Source of the DNA: DASYPQ01 sp046155895
GTDB lineage: Bacteria > Planctomycetota > UBA1135 > GCA-002686595
Assembly: GCA_046155895.1 (NCBI GenBank)
Contig: JBJXFB010000080.1
Coordinates: 1-64,000, forward strand
Direction of reading: 5' to 3'
Length of the DNA: 64,000 nucleotides
The position numbers were made by a program, and so were the translations under genes. A model generated the notes under the pieces. The model was not told the DNA's origin, made no database searches, and worked only from the letters and a program-made list of their open reading frames with translations. This document shows positions 16,358 to 24,305 of this stretch, one piece after another (the first letter of the stretch is position 1; the number at the start of each line of letters is the position of its first letter).

Positions 16358-17616
16358 GAAGAGAGACGAAACCGCGAATCCTCGAGGACCGCCTCCTCCT
16401 CGATCTCGCTCGCGAGCACGGCACCCCGCTATTCGTCTACGACGCCGCCACGATTCGGGCGCGGATCGAGGAGTTGCGCGGTTTCGACGTCATCCGCTAT
16501 GCCCAGAAGGCGAACTCGAACCTCGCCCTGCTCTCGTCGATGCGCGCGGCGGGCGTCCGCGTCGACTCCGTCTCGGCCGGAGAGATCGCGCGGGCGCTCC
16601 GCGCCGGCTACGCCCCCTCCGAGATCGCGTTCAGCACGGATCTCCTCGACCGCGCCGCGATCGCGATGCTCCGCGAGCATCCCGTGACGGTCAACGTCGG
16701 TTCGCCGGACATGCTCGAGCAGCTCGCGCGGCTCGGGACCGCCGGCAGCCGCCGCGAGATCGTCTTGCGCGTCAACCCGGGTTTCGGTCACGGGCACGAC
16801 CGCCGCGTGAGCACGGGAGGAGAGACCTCGAAGCACGGGATCTGGCACGAGGACCTCGGGGAGGTCGCCGTGCGCGCCGCCGCGCTGGGTTTCTCGGTCG
16901 TCGGCCTGCACGTCCACATCGGCTCGGGATCGGATCTCGAGCACCTGACGCGCGCCTGCGGTTCGATGCGCACGCATGCGCGTGTCGTCGCTGGCAGCTT
17001 GAGGTCGATTTCCGCCGGAGGAGGGATCCCGGTCCCCTACCGCTCCGGCGAGCCGCGCATCGACCTCGTTCGGCTCACGAATGCCTGGCGCGAAACGAAG
17101 GCAGCGATCGAGAAGGACGTGGGCCGCTCGATCACGCTCGAAGTCGAGCCCGGACGCTACCTCGTTGCCGAGGCGGGCGTGCTGCTCGCGGAGGTGCGCG
17201 CCACCAAGCGCAGCGGCTCGTACGACTACGTGCTCGCCGATGCGGGCTTCCACAACCTCGTGCGGCCGGCGATGTACGGAGCCTGGCACGAGATCTCGGT
17301 CGTCGGAAAGCCCGCCGACGCCCCGACATCGCCCAGGGTGCTCGGAGGCCCCCTGTGCGAATCGTCCGACGTCTTCACGCAGGACCGGCAGGGGAATCTC
17401 GATCCGCGGCCCTTGCCGGACGTGACCGAGGGCGACATCGTCTGCATCCACGACGCCGGGGCCTACGCGGCGAGCATGGCCTCGAACTACAATTCGCAAC
17501 CGTTCGCGGCGGAGGTGCTCGTCGATGGGGCGCGCGCTCGCCTCGTGCGTCGGCGCCAGCCGATCGAGGATCTCTACCGCCTGGAGGAGGACGAACATGT
17601 TGAAGGAAGTGCCTGA
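16354..17616 (+). CDS. lysA: Diaminopimelate decarboxylase-like PLP enzyme
   Basis: A 420-residue fold-type III PLP decarboxylase. Key residues are present: K52 in RYAQKANSN (Schiff base), HVHIGSGSD (186-194), GGGIPVP (222-228), EPGRY (265-269), and the cross-dimer CESSD (335-339). It would convert meso-diaminopimelate to lysine. Being next to a diamino-acid dehydrogenase-like gene, it could instead serve a specialised pathway. The TTG start overlaps the upstream stop (TTGA). The length matches the LysA family (about 415-420). Confidence 0.88.
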   Translation: MRRETKPRILEDRLLLDLAREHGTPLFVYDAATIRARIEELRGFDVIRYAQKANSNLALLSSMRAAGVRVDSVSAGEIARALRAGYAPSEIAFSTDLLDRAAIAMLREHPVTVNVGSPDMLEQLARLGTAGSRREIVLRVNPGFGHGHDRRVSTGGETSKHGIWHEDLGEVAVRAAALGFSVVGLHVHIGSGSDLEHLTRACGSMRTHARVVAGSLRSISAGGGIPVPYRSGEPRIDLVRLTNAWRETKAAIEKDVGRSITLEVEPGRYLVAEAGVLLAEVRATKRSGSYDYVLADAGFHNLVRPAMYGAWHEISVVGKPADAPTSPRVLGGPLCESSDVFTQDRQGNLDPRPLPDVTEGDIVCIHDAGAYAASMASNYNSQPFAAEVLVDGARARLVRRRQPIEDLYRLEEDEHVEGSA

Positions 17617-18028
17617 CCACCACGACGCCGAACTCGTGCTGCGCCTCTACGAGCTGCGCCGCGAGACGGTGATGCGCGAATCGCGCGCCAAGATGATGCA
17701 GTGGATGCCGCGAGCCTGGGAGGAGTTCCTCGCGACGACCCAGTTCGATCACCCGATGAACGCCGCGTTCCGACAGATCTCGAGCTACTGGGAGATGGCC
17801 TACGGGATGGCGAAGCACCACATCGTCAACCCCGACTACCTGATGGAGAACACGACCGAGGGGCTGTTCCTCTACGCGAAGGTGCTCCCGTTCCTCGAAC
17901 GCTTCCGGAAGGAAGCCGCTCCGACGGCGTTCCGCAACGCCGAGTGGATCACGACGAACTGCGCGACGGGCAAGCAGCGCCTCGAGATGGTCCGGGGGCG
18001 CATCCGGAAGATGCTCGAGACGCGGTAG
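17597..18028 (+). CDS. Hypothetical protein coupled to the decarboxylase gene
   Basis: A 143-residue soluble protein rich in Met, Trp and charged residues that I do not recognise. It looks all-helical (LRLYELRRETVMRESRA; NAAFRQISSYWEMAYGMAK), with no signal peptide or metal motif. The ATG at 17597 is preceded by GGAGGAGG at ideal distance, and the gene overlaps the end of lysA by 20 bp, so translation is coupled. Similar lone helical proteins with conserved acidic and aromatic residues sit beside many metabolic genes, and no specific role can be assigned. Confidence 0.7.
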   Translation: MLKEVPDHHDAELVLRLYELRRETVMRESRAKMMQWMPRAWEEFLATTQFDHPMNAAFRQISSYWEMAYGMAKHHIVNPDYLMENTTEGLFLYAKVLPFLERFRKEAAPTAFRNAEWITTNCATGKQRLEMVRGRIRKMLETR

Positions 18029-18094
18029 CGCGGCGCGAGCACGACCTGGAGCGGGCAGAGGCAGCCTCCTCCGGCTCGCCGCGACCCGAGCGGA

Positions 18095-19315
18095 TCAGGC
18101 CCCGCCGTTCTTCGCGAGGTCGAGGAGCACCGGCATGATCGCGTGGCGGCGCTGCTGGCGCTGAAACCGCGTCGCTTCGTCCTGGTTGGCGATCGAGTCG
18201 TTCGCGGAATCGAACATCGACGAGTACGCGTACACCGCGAACCCGTTGAACGCCTTCATGGCGTATTCGAGCTCCAGCGCGGCGATGTCCATGTCTCCCG
18301 GCTCGAGGCTAACGCCCATCACCACGTGCTTTCCGTGGGCGATCTTCTTCCAGTTCGCGACCCTTTCGTTGAACACGGCGAGGTTGCGCGTGTAGTTCAT
18401 CGGGTACACGACGTCGACCAGATCCTCCTCGAGCCACGTGGCGGCGTCCTGGTGGTGCGAGAGCGCGTTCTCCGGCACCGATCCGACCGCCGCCGAGAGC
18501 TCCACTCGCGGGCGCGTCTCGCGCATCATGCTGCGGATCTCGCGCAGGAGGATCGTCACTTGCTCCGTGCGCCAGGCGTCCCAGGCGGCCCGATCCTCAT
18601 CCGGCAGCTTGCCCGATTCCGCCTGGAAGAGGCCGACCGTCGACTCGTCGCGCGGGTAGTCGAAGTGGCTTCGATCCGGCTCGCCCGGCGGCTGCTCGTT
18701 CGGGAAGCGGATGTAGTCGAGGTGAAGCTCGTCGATGCTGTAGCGCGCAACCACGTCGCGCATCACCGCGACGATGTGCCTCCGCACCCTGGGCTGGCAG
18801 GGGTTCAGGCTGACGTAGAACTTCTCCGAGTACGGCTGGCGCTCGCCGTGCTGGTCGTACCAGAGCCAGTCGGGGTGGGCATTGACGACGTGCTCGGGAT
18901 CCGTGGGCGGTGTTTTTCCCCACCAGGCCGGCATGACGTTCATCCAGGCCGCGATGCGCATCCCCTTCGAGTGCGCCGCCTCGATCGCGGTCTGGAGCGG
19001 GTCGAAACCCGGATCGACACCGCCGAACTGCTCCGCCCACGGCTCGTGCGAGGAGCGGTAGAACGCCGTGGCATTCCCGCGCACCTGGAACAGGATCGTG
19101 TTGAAGCCCGCGCTCTTGCTGTTCTCGACGATCCGCTCCACGTCTTCGCGCGTCTTGTAGTCGAAGCGCGTGACCCAGATCGCCCTCTCCGCGGCGCGCG
19201 CGCGCGGCAGAGCCGAGGGGATCGAGGAGGTGATCGACGCATTCTCGCAACCGGTCAGGGCGAGCGTCGCGGCGAGCAGGACCGTGAACGAGAGCGAGCG
19301 TGTGGTTTCGAGCAT
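18095..19315 (-). CDS. GH10-like (DUF4015/GHL10) glycosidase lipoprotein
   Basis: A 406-residue lipoprotein: the signal peptide ends in LALTGC (lipobox), then a TIM-barrel domain fills the rest. GHL10 family features seen are RAIWVTRFDY, ILFQVRGNATAFY, MRIAAWMNVMPAWW, VSLNPCQPRVRRHI and ELHLDYIRFPNEQ. The family is related to glycoside hydrolase families 10 and 13 and is thought to act on polysaccharides; the substrate is unknown. It would sit on a membrane facing the periplasm or outside. It stands alone, convergent to the preceding gene. Confidence 0.85.
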   Translation of the reverse strand: MLETTRSLSFTVLLAATLALTGCENASITSSIPSALPRARAAERAIWVTRFDYKTREDVERIVENSKSAGFNTILFQVRGNATAFYRSSHEPWAEQFGGVDPGFDPLQTAIEAAHSKGMRIAAWMNVMPAWWGKTPPTDPEHVVNAHPDWLWYDQHGERQPYSEKFYVSLNPCQPRVRRHIVAVMRDVVARYSIDELHLDYIRFPNEQPPGEPDRSHFDYPRDESTVGLFQAESGKLPDEDRAAWDAWRTEQVTILLREIRSMMRETRPRVELSAAVGSVPENALSHHQDAATWLEEDLVDVVYPMNYTRNLAVFNERVANWKKIAHGKHVVMGVSLEPGDMDIAALELEYAMKAFNGFAVYAYSSMFDSANDSIANQDEATRFQRQQRRHAIMPVLLDLAKNGGA

Positions 19316-19403
19316 GGATTTTCGGCCTCCCTAGCGAGCGTCGACCGGAACATAGCGATGTCCGGAGGGGCGTTCCAGGCCGCCGAACGCCCGCGCCGGT
19401 CGA

Positions 19404-20570
19404 TCAGGGCTTCTTCCACGGCGCCGTGACGCGGGCCGCCTCCCCGCTCGACCCGAGCTCGATCGCGACGGCTCCGATCGCCGGCGCGGCGCGGAGCTCC
19501 GAGCCGACGAGGAGGTCCGGCCGCAGTCTCGATCCCTCGAGATAGTGCTTGCGCAGCGCTCCGTCGCCCGTGGCGACGATCTTGCGGGCCAAGAGCTCCT
19601 CGGCTGGGTCCCGGAATGAGGGACGCAGTGCGGCGGAGGCGAAGATGCCTCCCAGGCGTTGTCCGATCACGACGCGCTCCAGGAAGGTGTTCGGCGTGAT
19701 CCGCGCGGACGAGGAGTGGAATCCGCGCCGCAGGGCACCCATCCGGTCCAGTACGAGCTCCGCGAGCGCCTCGGCCGCGTCGCGGAGCACTCTCGCGGCC
19801 TGCTCGTCCCCCGCCAGGGCGCGCGACTCGGGGTGATCGCCGGGCGCGAGCGGCAGCTTCTTGTTCGCCATCGCGGCGTACGCCGAGTTCATTCCGCGCG
19901 GGGAGAGCAGATCCTCGACGATCCGCCCGCCGGTCGCCTCCATCTGCCAGGCCTTGCGCACGAATCCGTCCAAGGCGTCGAAGCCGTGAATCCTTCCCTC
20001 GATCAAGAGAGCCTCGGCGAGCCCGGTTCCCCCCCCGAGGTAGTACGCACAGCCGATTCCGCGCAGCAGCCCTCGGGCGTCGATCCGCTCACCGTGAGCG
20101 CAGGCCTCTCCGTCGCTCGAGAGCCGGCTGACTGGACGTCCGAGCGCGAGTCCGCTCTCGGCGAGCAGCGCCTCGAGCCGGTCGAGGTAGCCTGGAATCC
20201 GCGGCCCCCACCGCATCACGGCGATCCCCCGCCCGTCCGCCGTCTTCAAGCCGGGCATGCAGATGCCGAGCCGCACCTCCCTCCTGCCCGCCTGCCCGGC
20301 GACCGACGCGATCGCTCGCGCGGAGGCTTCGAGCCAGAGTCGCGCTTGAGCGCCTTCCACGCCGCCCGGCCGCAGGGTTCCCTTCTCGAGCGCCAGCAGC
20401 TGCGAGGGCATCGGGACGGGCTGAAAGCCGCGCGCGCGTTCGTACAGGAAGGACGCGCTGGCCGCGCCGAGGCCGAGCATCGAATCCGACCGCACGACCT
20501 CGTGAGCCTTGACCTCGGTGGCGCCGCCGTCGACACCGATCAGGAGATCGTCCGCTGGTTCTCCTAGCAC
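19404..20570 (-). CDS. Sugar-kinase-like (ROK/BadF-type ASKHA) protein
   Basis: A 388-residue ASKHA-fold protein. The phosphate-1 motif IGVDGGATEVKAHE opens the protein, and YYLGGGTGLAEALLI is the central phosphate-2-like loop. The ROK zinc signature (CxCGxxGC) is absent, so it is not a classical glucokinase. The sugar specificity is unknown. GTG start at 20570, only 6 bp after the stop of the ribbon-helix-helix gene, so it is the third gene of the SPFH operon. That link between a membrane scaffold, a regulator and a kinase fold is unusual. Confidence 0.7.
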   Translation of the reverse strand: MLGEPADDLLIGVDGGATEVKAHEVVRSDSMLGLGAASASFLYERARGFQPVPMPSQLLALEKGTLRPGGVEGAQARLWLEASARAIASVAGQAGRREVRLGICMPGLKTADGRGIAVMRWGPRIPGYLDRLEALLAESGLALGRPVSRLSSDGEACAHGERIDARGLLRGIGCAYYLGGGTGLAEALLIEGRIHGFDALDGFVRKAWQMEATGGRIVEDLLSPRGMNSAYAAMANKKLPLAPGDHPESRALAGDEQAARVLRDAAEALAELVLDRMGALRRGFHSSSARITPNTFLERVVIGQRLGGIFASAALRPSFRDPAEELLARKIVATGDGALRKHYLEGSRLRPDLLVGSELRAAPAIGAVAIELGSSGEAARVTAPWKKP

Positions 20571-20576
20571 GCCCCG

Positions 20577-20798
20577 TCAAGTCCCCGAGCCACCCGTTCT
20601 CCGCGCCTTCACCGCCTCGCGCAAGAGGTATTCGACCTGCCCGTTCAGGCTGCGGACCTCCTGCGAGGCCCATCGGCGCAGCTCCGCGAGCAGCGGGGCG
20701 GGAAGCCGGAGGAGGAAGGCCTTGCGCTCGTCCACGCCCTCGCCGGAGTCCTCCTCCGGTTCGGGCGCGGCCGCGCTGTCTCGAGCTCTTCCGGCCAA
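20577..20798 (-). CDS. Arc/MetJ-type ribbon-helix-helix DNA-binding protein
   Basis: A 73-residue protein whose C-terminal 45 residues form a ribbon-helix-helix fold: the strand KAFLLRLP, then helix LLAELRRWASQE, then helix LNGQVEYLLREAVKA. The strand would enter the DNA major groove as a dimer. The first 25 residues are acidic and disordered. The only start giving the whole frame is TTG (20798); a GTG at 20735 would leave just the fold (52 residues). It lies 10 bp after the SPFH gene and 6 bp before the kinase-like gene, so it is a good candidate regulator of the operon through the iterons at 21695-21721. Confidence 0.8.
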   Translation of the reverse strand: MAGRARDSAAAPEPEEDSGEGVDERKAFLLRLPAPLLAELRRWASQEVRSLNGQVEYLLREAVKARRTGGSGT

Positions 20799-20808
20799 GG
20801 CGGACGCC

Positions 20809-21675
20809 CTAGTTGTAGAGGCTGCCCGTGTTCAGGACGGGCGTCGGGTTCTCGTGGGCGCAGAGGACCACGAGCAGATTGCCAGCGAGCGTCGCCCGCC
20901 GTTCGCCGTCGAGCTCGACGACGCCCTTCTGGGAGAGCTTCTCGAGGGCCATCTCGACCATGCCGACGGCGCCGTCGACGATCATCGCGCGGGCCGCGAT
21001 GATCGCGGTCGCCTGCTGCCGCTGGAGCATCGCCGAAGCGATCTCCGGCGCGTAGGCGAGGTGGGAGAGCCGCGAATCGATCACCTCGATTCCGGCGGGA
21101 TCGAGGCGCTGCTGGAGCATGTGCATGAGCTCCACGGAGACCTCGTTCTGGCTGCCGCGCAGGTTGGTGCTTACGGCTTGCGTGTGGCCCTCGTCGTAGG
21201 GGTGCCCCCCGGCGAGCTGTCGAAGAGCCGCCTCGCTCTGGACGGAAACGAACTCCTCGAAGTTCTGGACGTCGAACTTGGCTTTGGCCGTGTCGCGGAC
21301 GCGCCAGACCACGACCGCTGCGATCTCGATCGGATTGCCCATCAGGTCGTTCACCTTGAGGGTCTTCATGTTGAGGTTGTGGGCGCGCAGCGAGACCTTC
21401 TGGCGCCAGGTGAAGGGGTTGGTCCAGTAGAAGCCCTCCTTGCGAACCGTTCCGCGGTAGGTGCCGAAGAGCACGAGGACGCGCGCCATGTTCGGGTTGA
21501 CGAGGAAGTAGCCGAACACGAGGAAGAGCGCCGGGACGAGCAGGAGCAGGGTCCACGGCGCTTCCGGGTCGAGGAACACGAAAGCGGCTGCGACCAGGGC
21601 GAGGTTGAGGATGACGGGTCCCCAACCGGAGAGGGGGGAGAAGGACTTCTCGATTCGAGCTTCAGTGGGATGCAT
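20809..21675 (-). CDS. SPFH/Band-7 domain membrane protein
   Basis: A 288-residue protein with two adjoining membrane segments near the N-terminus (about 20-55) and an SPFH domain (60-270). Family features include GFYWTNPFTWRQKVSLRAHN, KVNDLMGNPIEI, VVVWRVRDT and the C-terminal helix region EIASAMLQRQQATAIIAARAMIVDGAVGM. SPFH proteins form membrane-bound oligomers that organise lipid domains or hold proteases. This type is often found next to a small Arc-like protein, as here. The ATG at 21675 has AGGAG at correct distance. Longer starts upstream cross the iteron region and are unlikely. Confidence 0.9.
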   Translation of the reverse strand: MHPTEARIEKSFSPLSGWGPVILNLALVAAAFVFLDPEAPWTLLLLVPALFLVFGYFLVNPNMARVLVLFGTYRGTVRKEGFYWTNPFTWRQKVSLRAHNLNMKTLKVNDLMGNPIEIAAVVVWRVRDTAKAKFDVQNFEEFVSVQSEAALRQLAGGHPYDEGHTQAVSTNLRGSQNEVSVELMHMLQQRLDPAGIEVIDSRLSHLAYAPEIASAMLQRQQATAIIAARAMIVDGAVGMVEMALEKLSQKGVVELDGERRATLAGNLLVVLCAHENPTPVLNTGSLYN

Positions 21676-21694
21676 CTGAGTCTCCTGGGAAAGT

Positions 21695-21721
21695 GATATT
21701 GCTATGATATCGACTAGATAC
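21695..21721 (-). promoter_or_regulatory. Three 11-bp-phased iterons upstream of the SPFH operon
   Basis: GATAT (21695-21699), GATAT (21706-21710) and GATAC (21717-21721) repeat at exactly 11-bp spacing, in a 30-bp AT-rich island. This places the repeats on one face of the helix. The downstream start codon is at 21675. Arc-family proteins bind half-sites spaced by about one helical turn, so the operon's own ribbon-helix-helix protein is the likely ligand. The binding assignment is inferred. Confidence 0.55.
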
Positions 21722-21795
21722 GCGCCTGGCCAGGAGGCCTTCTTGGCCCTGACCCAGGATTCCTGCAAGATCATGGGAGGCAAGGCCTTGCAGCC

Positions 21796-22806
21796 GTGAT
21801 CACAAGCCCCCTCCTCATTCTGGCCCTCCACATCTGCGCGCCGCAGGATGCTCCGCCGGTCGAACTACGAGGCGCCTGGATCGCCACCGAGGATGTCCTC
21901 TCCCGCAAGGACCTCGCGGGCGCGATGCAGCAGGTCGCCGAATCGGGAGTGAATGTGGTCTTCCCCCCCGCTTCGGACCGCGAGCTCCTCGCAGGGGTCC
22001 TGCTCGAAGCTCATCGACAAGGCCTGGAGGTTCTGCCTTGGTTCGATCCGGGCGATGCGGCCGAGGACGTCTTCGTCCAGACCGTGATCGAAGCCTGCCA
22101 AGCCCACGATCTCGACGGCGTCGTCTGCCTGAAGCCCTTGGCGCGGCTTCGAAAGGAGATCGCCGCGCTCGATCCAGAGCTGGCCGTCCTCGCTCCGGCA
22201 GGCGTCGACGTGGGGAGCGAGGATGTCGCGCTGCAGCTGCCGAAGGTCTCGAGCGCTGTCCCGAAGAAGGCCGGACACGTCCTGTTCGGCCTCACGAAGC
22301 TCCTGGAGAAGGAAGGAGAGCTCGTGCTCAGCCTGCGCGCGGGGCCATTCGCCGAGGATGCGAGACTTCCATGGAGGAAGGACCGCACGCGGCGCAGACC
22401 CGCGAGCCCCATCGAGCCTTTCGCTGGGGGCGGCGTCTGGACGTGGATGACGCCCGAGGGCGCGCCGCGTTTCCTCGCGATGGACGGCGGGGAGACCGGC
22501 CACGTGACCTGGACTTTCGAGCCCGAGGATCCGGGGAACTACTCCCTCTACGCTTGGATACCCTCGCGGGGGGATCTGGCGGCCCGCTCGAAGTATCAGA
22601 TCGCCTCCGCGGGAGGCATGCGCACGATCGGGATCGACACGGAAAGCCCGCGGAATCGAGGCTGGGTGTTCCTCGGCGAATCGCGGCTCGCCGCCGGAAA
22701 GCCGATCGAAGTCGCGCGGCTGGACGCCCAGGAGCAGGACGCGACGAAGATCACCGCCGCCGGGCCGCTGATGGTGCTCCGCTCGCACCGGCCGAAGCCT
22801 CGCTAG
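21796..22806 (+). CDS. Secreted GH10-like domain protein with C-terminal golvesin-like module
   Basis: A 336-residue protein with a weak signal peptide (ending near ICAPQDAPP). The first part resembles the start of a GHL10/DUF4015 barrel: VELRGAWIATEDVLSRKDL, VNVVFPPA and GLEVLPWFD are seen, but the later catalytic strands (YIRFP) are missing or unrecognisable. The C-terminal 120 residues (GGVWTWMTPEG, GNYSLYAWIPS, SPRNRGWVFLGES) look like a golvesin/CBM-like sandwich. It may be a binding protein rather than an enzyme. GTG start. It is divergent from the SPFH operon and precedes LemA. Confidence 0.6.
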   Translation: MITSPLLILALHICAPQDAPPVELRGAWIATEDVLSRKDLAGAMQQVAESGVNVVFPPASDRELLAGVLLEAHRQGLEVLPWFDPGDAAEDVFVQTVIEACQAHDLDGVVCLKPLARLRKEIAALDPELAVLAPAGVDVGSEDVALQLPKVSSAVPKKAGHVLFGLTKLLEKEGELVLSLRAGPFAEDARLPWRKDRTRRRPASPIEPFAGGGVWTWMTPEGAPRFLAMDGGETGHVTWTFEPEDPGNYSLYAWIPSRGDLAARSKYQIASAGGMRTIGIDTESPRNRGWVFLGESRLAAGKPIEVARLDAQEQDATKITAAGPLMVLRSHRPKPR

Positions 22807-22838
22807 GTTCCCGGCGTGAATGCGGGGCCGGAGAGCGC

Positions 22839-22844
22839 ATACTG
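22839..22844 (+). promoter_or_regulatory. -10-like hexamer CATACT before lemA
   Basis: CATACT lies 22 bp before the ATG at 22867, with GGAGG (22856-22860) between. A weak GTGAAT sits 17 bp upstream as a possible -35. Confidence 0.35.
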
Positions 22845-22866
22845 CGCCCCCCTTCGGAGGTTCCTG

Positions 22867-23544
22867 ATGCAGAACGAGCGTCCCATCCCCTTCACGCGTC
22901 CCGATCCCCGCCGCAAGGGCGCCGTCTCCCGCGGCTGCCTCGTCGGATTGGGCGTCGGAGGCGCCCTCCTCCTCCTGCTCCTGATCGTCGGTGGCACTGC
23001 TGTCGGGAAGTACAACCAGCTGAAGCGGCAGCGCGTGAACGTGGAGAAGGCCTGGGCGGAGATCGACAACCAGTTCAAGCGCCGCTTCGACCTCATCCCG
23101 AACCTCGTCGAGACGGTCAAGGGCGCCGCCAACTTCGAGCGCTCGACCCTCGACTCCGTGACCGAGGCGCGCGCGTCGGTCGGACGGATCCAGCTCCCCG
23201 ACACCCTTCCCACCGATCCGGCGCAGCTCGAGGCCTACATCCGGGCCCAGCAGAACCTGTCGGGAGCGCTCGGACGGCTCTTCGCCGTCGCCGAGAACTA
23301 CCCGCAGCTCAAGGCGACCGAGAACTTCCGGTCTCTCCAGGACCAGATCGAAGGCACCGAGAACCGGATCACGACGGCGCGGCGCGACTACATCGAGGCG
23401 GTCGGCGCCTACAACACGACCGTCGAGACCTTCCCGGGCAACCTCGTGGCGGGCTTCGCGGGCATGGAGAAGCTGGCCCAGCTCTCGATCGCTCCCGAAG
23501 AGCGCGCGGTGCCGAAGGTCGACTTCGGCACGGGGGCGAAGTAG
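22867..23544 (+). CDS. lemA: LemA family protein
   Basis: A 225-residue membrane-anchored helical protein. A membrane segment (about 24-45) is followed by the classic LemA core: YNQLKRQRVNVEKAWAEID, FDLIPNLVETVKG, the repeat EARASV and AVAENYPQLKATENF. LemA proteins are exported coiled bundles of unknown mechanism, often encoded with TPM-domain proteins, as here. A GGAGG ribosome site precedes the ATG, and the TPM gene starts 5 bp after its stop. Confidence 0.95.
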   Translation: MQNERPIPFTRPDPRRKGAVSRGCLVGLGVGGALLLLLLIVGGTAVGKYNQLKRQRVNVEKAWAEIDNQFKRRFDLIPNLVETVKGAANFERSTLDSVTEARASVGRIQLPDTLPTDPAQLEAYIRAQQNLSGALGRLFAVAENYPQLKATENFRSLQDQIEGTENRITTARRDYIEAVGAYNTTVETFPGNLVAGFAGMEKLAQLSIAPEERAVPKVDFGTGAK

Positions 23545-23549
23545 CGCCG

Positions 23550-24305
23550 GTGGGCGCGTTCCCCCGCATCCTCTCCGCGCTCTTCCTCGCGTTCGCGGCG
23601 ACGACGTCGAAGGCGCAGGAGGGCCGTCTCGAGGTCCCGAAGCACGACGGCTGGGTCACCGATCTCGCCGGGCTGCTTTCGGCAGCCAAGGAGAGGGAGC
23701 TCGAGGCCCGGATGGAGTCGTACCGGACCGGGACGAGCCACGAGATCGCCTTGCTGACGATCCCGAGCCTCCAGGGTGAGCCCATCGAGCGCTTCGCCCT
23801 CGAGGTCGGACGCAGCTGGGGCCTCGGGACGAAGGAGAAGAACAACGGGGCCCTGCTCGTGGTCTCGAAGGCGGACCGCAAGATCCGGATCGAGGTCGGA
23901 CGCGGGCTCGAGGGGAATCTGACCGACTCGATCTCCGGCCGGATCATCCGCGACGTGATCGCTCCCGAGTTCAAGCGCGGCGATTACGAAGCCGGGCTCG
24001 AGAAGGGGATCGTGGCGATGCACGAGGCGATCGGAGGCAACTACGCGAGGGTGAAGCGCGCCGAGCGCTCTCCCTCGAGCGGCCTCGCCGGGATCATCCC
24101 GGCGTTCGTGATCCTCGCCATCCTGCTCGTCGTCCTCTCGCGCCGGCGGGGGGGCGGGCGCAGCCACGGCGGATCCGCGCTCCCCTGGCTCCTCATGGGC
24201 TCGCTGGGCGGTTCGGGCGGCGGCCGGTCGTTCGGGGGCGGCGGCTTCTCCGGTTTCGGAGGAGGGGGCGGTTTCTCCGGCGGCGGCGCCTCGGGAGGCT
24301 GGTGA
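23550..24305 (+). CDS. TPM-domain protein with Gly/Ser-rich membrane tail
   Basis: A 251-residue exported protein. A signal peptide (cleavage about ATTSKA-QE) is followed by the TPM domain (about 30-170: LLSAAKERELEARM, IALLTIPSL, GRSWGLGTKEKNNGALLVV, RKIRIEVGRGLEGNLTD). A membrane helix (about 190-208) and a tail of almost pure Gly, Ser and Phe (from about 210) end it. The Gly-rich tail with GGGFSGGGASGGW is typical of this COG1512 branch. The role is unknown; it is linked to LemA. The GTG start follows lemA by 5 bp and its stop overlaps the next start. Confidence 0.9.
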   Translation: MGAFPRILSALFLAFAATTSKAQEGRLEVPKHDGWVTDLAGLLSAAKERELEARMESYRTGTSHEIALLTIPSLQGEPIERFALEVGRSWGLGTKEKNNGALLVVSKADRKIRIEVGRGLEGNLTDSISGRIIRDVIAPEFKRGDYEAGLEKGIVAMHEAIGGNYARVKRAERSPSSGLAGIIPAFVILAILLVVLSRRRGGGRSHGGSALPWLLMGSLGGSGGGRSFGGGGFSGFGGGGGFSGGGASGGW

